Shown here: positions 60,512 to 64,000 of the stretch, piece after piece
Numbering within the stretch: the first letter of the stretch is position 1
Layout: each line of letters begins with the position of its first letter
NCBI RefSeq assembly: GCF_004210375.1
Contig: NC_134830.1
Span: forward strand, 65,264,326-65,328,325
Reading direction: 5' to 3'
DNA length: 64,000 nucleotides
Origin: Tachypleus tridentatus
Taxonomy: Eukaryota > Arthropoda > Merostomata > Xiphosura > Limulidae
The notes under the pieces: model-generated
The model's database searches: none
What the model was told of the DNA's origin: nothing
The model's input: only the letters and a program-made list of their open reading frames with translations
Program-made: the position numbers and the translations under genes

Positions 60512-60756
60512 AACAACTGTACAAAAAAACATTCCCCATGTTCTTCAGATATTTTCACGTAACAACATTGGGATTTTTTCTTCAGCCTGAACTTAGTAAA
60601 TATTCATTTGAAATCTGCAATTTATTTCATAATTGCATCTGTTAAGAATTCAGTATATATCATCTTTTCCGGAGGCAATAACTCAACCATTGTAGATCAT
60701 GATTTAATAATACTAAGAAAATTATTGGGCTACAAAATTCCTTCACTTACTAGTGA

Positions 60757-61001
60757 TTGTTTGTTTGTTTGTTTGGAAATTTCGCACAAAGCTACTCTAG
60801 GGCTATCTGTGCTAGCCGTCCCTAATTTAGCAGTGTAAGACTAGAGGGAAGGCAGCTAGTCATCACCACCCACCGCCAACTCTTGGGCTACTCTTTAACA
60901 ACGAATAATGGGATTGACCGTCACATTATACACCCCCACGGCTGGGAGGGCGAGCATGTTTAGCGCGACGCGGGCGCGAACCCGCGACCCTCGGATTACG
61001 A
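60757..61001 (-). mobile_element. Long tRNA-derived SINE, private to copy B, with target-site duplication
   Basis: A 245-bp insertion flanked by 13-bp direct repeats CACTTACTAGTGA (60744-60756 and 61002-61014). Copy A has this target once, at about 11488. The element is in minus orientation with a CAAACAAACAA-type tail at the left and a 5'-truncated tRNA-like head with a box B (GGTTCGCGCCC) at the right. It is young compared with other copies in the window. Confidence 0.93.
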
Positions 61002-63091
61002 CACTTACTAGTGAAGTGCAGTGTTTTCAACTTATCGAAATGAAATATTTTCCCGTTATCTTCTCTGCTCATGTACAAAAATTATGTCTGTTTTTTAAGT
61101 GAAGATAAAAAAGGCTTAGCTTATACGTCACCAGATCAACAAGAACAAGATAAAGCAAACATCACAAGCTGCATGAAATATAAAATTATCTCGTCGAAAC
61201 TCTTCTGCTAAATCAGATTTTAATCTTTTTATACAGGTTCAACGTTACTGATTCAGCAACAAGAAATTTTCAACAAAGGAATATTTAGTCTTTAAAAAGT
61301 GACGTAAACTTTGATGAAATTAACAAAATAGGTTTAACATGCAAGAATAACGTAGGTTCACACGAAAGAATTATAAAAATCTTTCCATAAACTTTAGAAA
61401 ACTACTTTCAACATCACAGATAGAACGAATAAAGGACTGATTTTAAAGCAGTGAAACAAATGAACGAAGATATTACAATAAACCGAAGTAACAAATGTAT
61501 TTTGTGTTTTCATTCACCAAAATATTTTTGAAATATCCAGACACAAAACTAATTTTACGATGCCTAACAAAGTAAACACTGTTTGAAGTAGAAAAAGAGG
61601 TCAGTTCTCTATGTCTGTCAAAAACAAACGATGCATTCAACAAAAATGAGACGCAGTTTAATTTACGGCTTAAAGTTATAAAACTAGCATTTTGAAGAAC
61701 GTCACAGAGAAGAAGGTAAGTTGTTGATCAAGCAGACAGAATACTCCAGAATTTGATTAGCAGATTTAAACACATGACCAATTCACTGACAATCTGTTAT
61801 GGCTCACGAAATTAATATATGGATAGATAAAATGCCGAGATTGTAAGTAACTGATATGGCTGTAAACTATATGTATACAAATGTTGTCTTTTACAAAAAA
61901 AAACACAACAAAAACATCATCCATATATCAATTTCCATCAGAATCAATCTTAACCAACTCATCATCCTTACATATGCTATTCTTGCTGTATTCACTGTTA
62001 AACACAGCAGCAAAAGAAGTATTGTAAACTGTTGTTTCTGAACACTGTTCATTAACTTGATATATTTCACTATGGCTTTACAAAAACATAAAACTTACAT
62101 TACGTAACAATTATGGTTTACTTATGCTAAGAAGTGAATGACTGTTGGCAGTATTTGGATTTCGGAAACTATGTTTGCCTCTGATATTCTCCTTTCGGTA
62201 ATTTTGTGGTCTTTGGAAAATTTAACTGAATTCTAAATTAAATTCATAGTGGGTTAAGAATACAATCTTACTGATATGTGGAAGGCAATGTGTATGATAA
62301 GACAACCTGTGTGTTGAATTTAGAACGAGGTCAATATATTGAATATAAGTAAAGATATGAACTGGACATATTTTCATCACACTGAAGGACGTAAAGTATA
62401 CTGTACGTTTTGCAATAGTAAATAAAATAATAATGATAATAGTCAAGGTGGTGATCGCATAAGCGTAAGCACTGTCCACCTCCCAATATTCAACTATATG
62501 AAACTTCGATACGTAGGATTGAATATGTTCATATCTCTGTTAAACAAGTTTTTTCCAAGAGGTGATATTAATTTTATTCGTCAATGTAATTTCCTTATTT
62601 GTGATCGATAAGTCAAAGTGTAAACCTTAGAGATACCTTTACCGTGATCGTGTTAAGTCGTAATGTCAAAGAAGCACGAGGTTCCTTAGTTTTTATATTT
62701 AATGTTGCTAGTCCAGTATGTTAATATTGAAAATACTGATAATCAGAAAATTGGTAGAATGATACAATGGTGTGTAGTATTGTAGACTTTGTGTATTCGT
62801 TTCAAACACTATATGCTTTGGAGTATAAGTTTACGTTTTCCTTGTTACCCGTTGCAGTTGATAGGAAATAATTTACATTATTATTATAACAACTGGCATT
62901 ACAATGCTGATTATATCTTCAGTGCTGCAAGAAAACTGTCATTATCTATATTTGTCCAAAGTTTCACATTAGTTATTTGTATTTTTGTTGCTAGCAAAAC
63001 TTTAGTTATCTATGAATCTAAGAACGCTATTCATATAACGCTAAGATGATTCTTTTAAACAGGAAAATAATAATGTAATAATGTAACATAC

Positions 63092-63179
63092 CTTAGAACG
63101 CCTATAATATTTAACTAATTTGACAGATTGTGGTTTACGTTTCTCAAACACGAATCTATACACAGAATAGAAGACGCAC
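63092..63179 (-). other. Unrecognised conserved exon-like block, copy B
   Basis: The twin of 13579-13666, identical in reading and splice sites. Confidence 0.45.
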
Positions 63180-64000
63180 CTGAAATCTACTGGGCTACAA
63201 TGTGTGATCATTAAGGAATCCAACTAGTACAAGATACGAGTTTGAACCTTGGTCTCCTTCACGGAACGTTGCGAAACCGAAAGGAAAAAGAATTATGAGG
63301 AATAACTCATATATAACCATATTTAAAAGTGTAAAATTGATGGAAACAGAATATAAATAACAGTGTTTTAAATTGCAGTATTGAAATGGTAGAAAAGAGC
63401 GAAACTTGTTAAAACATTACGCAGATTAATATAATTCAAACATATACACAGTTTATCTCTAAACGTTGTACCAAGACGAGTTTTATGAACCGAGCCATAC
63501 TCGTGTAAACTTTCTGGACATGCTCAACATAGGGTAACTCTTCTGTCACAGGTCACTGACTTTCTAATAGACAGTTTTTTTATATTCTGCCTGATTTCAT
63601 GGTTAAACAAGAACGTTCAATGGTAAATAATTTAGTTTTCCTCAGCAAAGGAATTTCCATTTGGGAAAACAGGATTTTCATTATTTATGTTTGGCATTAC
63701 TATAAAATATGTAAAAACGATTTATAAATTTATTAAACACCGCCACCATATTTGACTCCAAAGATATTTTTCAACCCAGGTAACAGCGATGTGTATCAAT
63801 ATAAGATTTGGTGAAGTTTTACATCCTGTCAGAGATGAAGACATCGGCTTTAGGAAAAGATAGGAATCTGAAATTTTACAGTACTCGTTCTTTATGCACA
63901 TCGCTGATATGGTTTACTGCATCAGGTTATACGATATTAAAAGACACTTCTCAATTGAAGTGTAAGCACTTGGCAACCAATACCACGTCCTTTTTTTTGA

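Larger units (their letters stand above)
48472..64000. repeat. Segmental duplication, copy B
   Basis: This is the second copy of the 1-14626 block in the same orientation, about 48.5 kb downstream. The offset grows to about 49.4 kb at the window end because of insertions here: a SINE at 60757-61001 with target-site duplications and a ~0.78-kb insert near 57773-58550. All exon relics and most SINEs of copy A recur here with a few substitutions each. The homology is still running at the right window edge. The two copies lie on opposite sides of the 500-N gap. Confidence 0.93.

Overview
This is eukaryotic nuclear DNA. It is AT-rich and intron-rich, with short exons bounded by consensus splice sites, many tRNA-derived SINEs, and relics of a Penelope-like retroelement. 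The long SINE family (internal motif close to CCAAGAGTTGGCGGTGGGTG) is one I associate with horseshoe crab genomes, so I infer a limulid chelicerate. That rests on memory of the repeat and not on a search. There are no operons, CRISPR arrays, rRNA genes or functional tRNA genes.

The backbone is a tandem array of one multi-exon gene on the minus strand, an SLC18B1-like transporter of the major facilitator superfamily (MFS; vesicular amine/polyamine transporter group). Exons were recognised one by one from membrane-segment motifs. Four units lie head to tail. Unit 1 has its N-terminal half at 1736-8298, with upstream DNA to about 23.3 kb and its C-terminal exons off the left edge. Unit 2 has TM5 to the C-terminus at 23307-27847 and is cut by a 500-N gap at 27848-28347; its upstream DNA resumes at 28.35-35 kb. 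Unit 3 spans 35172-41489 and is heavily deleted. Unit 4 spans 46256-56684, with upstream DNA to the window end. Every unit has at least one disabling lesion (frameshift, stop, lost splice site, or exon fusion or deletion), so the locus reads as a graveyard of tandem pseudogenes. A working copy may lie outside the window or in the gap.

Bases 1 to about 14600 and 48472 to 64000 are two nearly identical copies of one segment. They differ by a few percent by eye plus discrete events: one SINE insertion on each side with target-site duplications, a ~0.78-kb insert, a 28-bp micro-inversion and small deletions. This is either a recent segmental duplication or an unpurged second haplotype. An older, more diverged duplication relates about 14.9-23.3 kb to 29-35.1 kb, including a Penelope-like RT relic. 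A third relates 3.85-8.06 kb to 39.8-45.18 kb and ends abruptly at a GC-rich minisatellite (45185-45560).

Each near-identical copy also carries a plus-strand fragment resembling the last exon of an adenylyl cyclase (C2-domain end plus an acidic, serine-rich tail). It sits directly downstream of an inverted repeat with a hammerhead-ribozyme-like core. Two further exon-like blocks, conserved between units with matching splice sites, are not recognised. The rest is intronic or intergenic AT-rich DNA with scattered SINEs.
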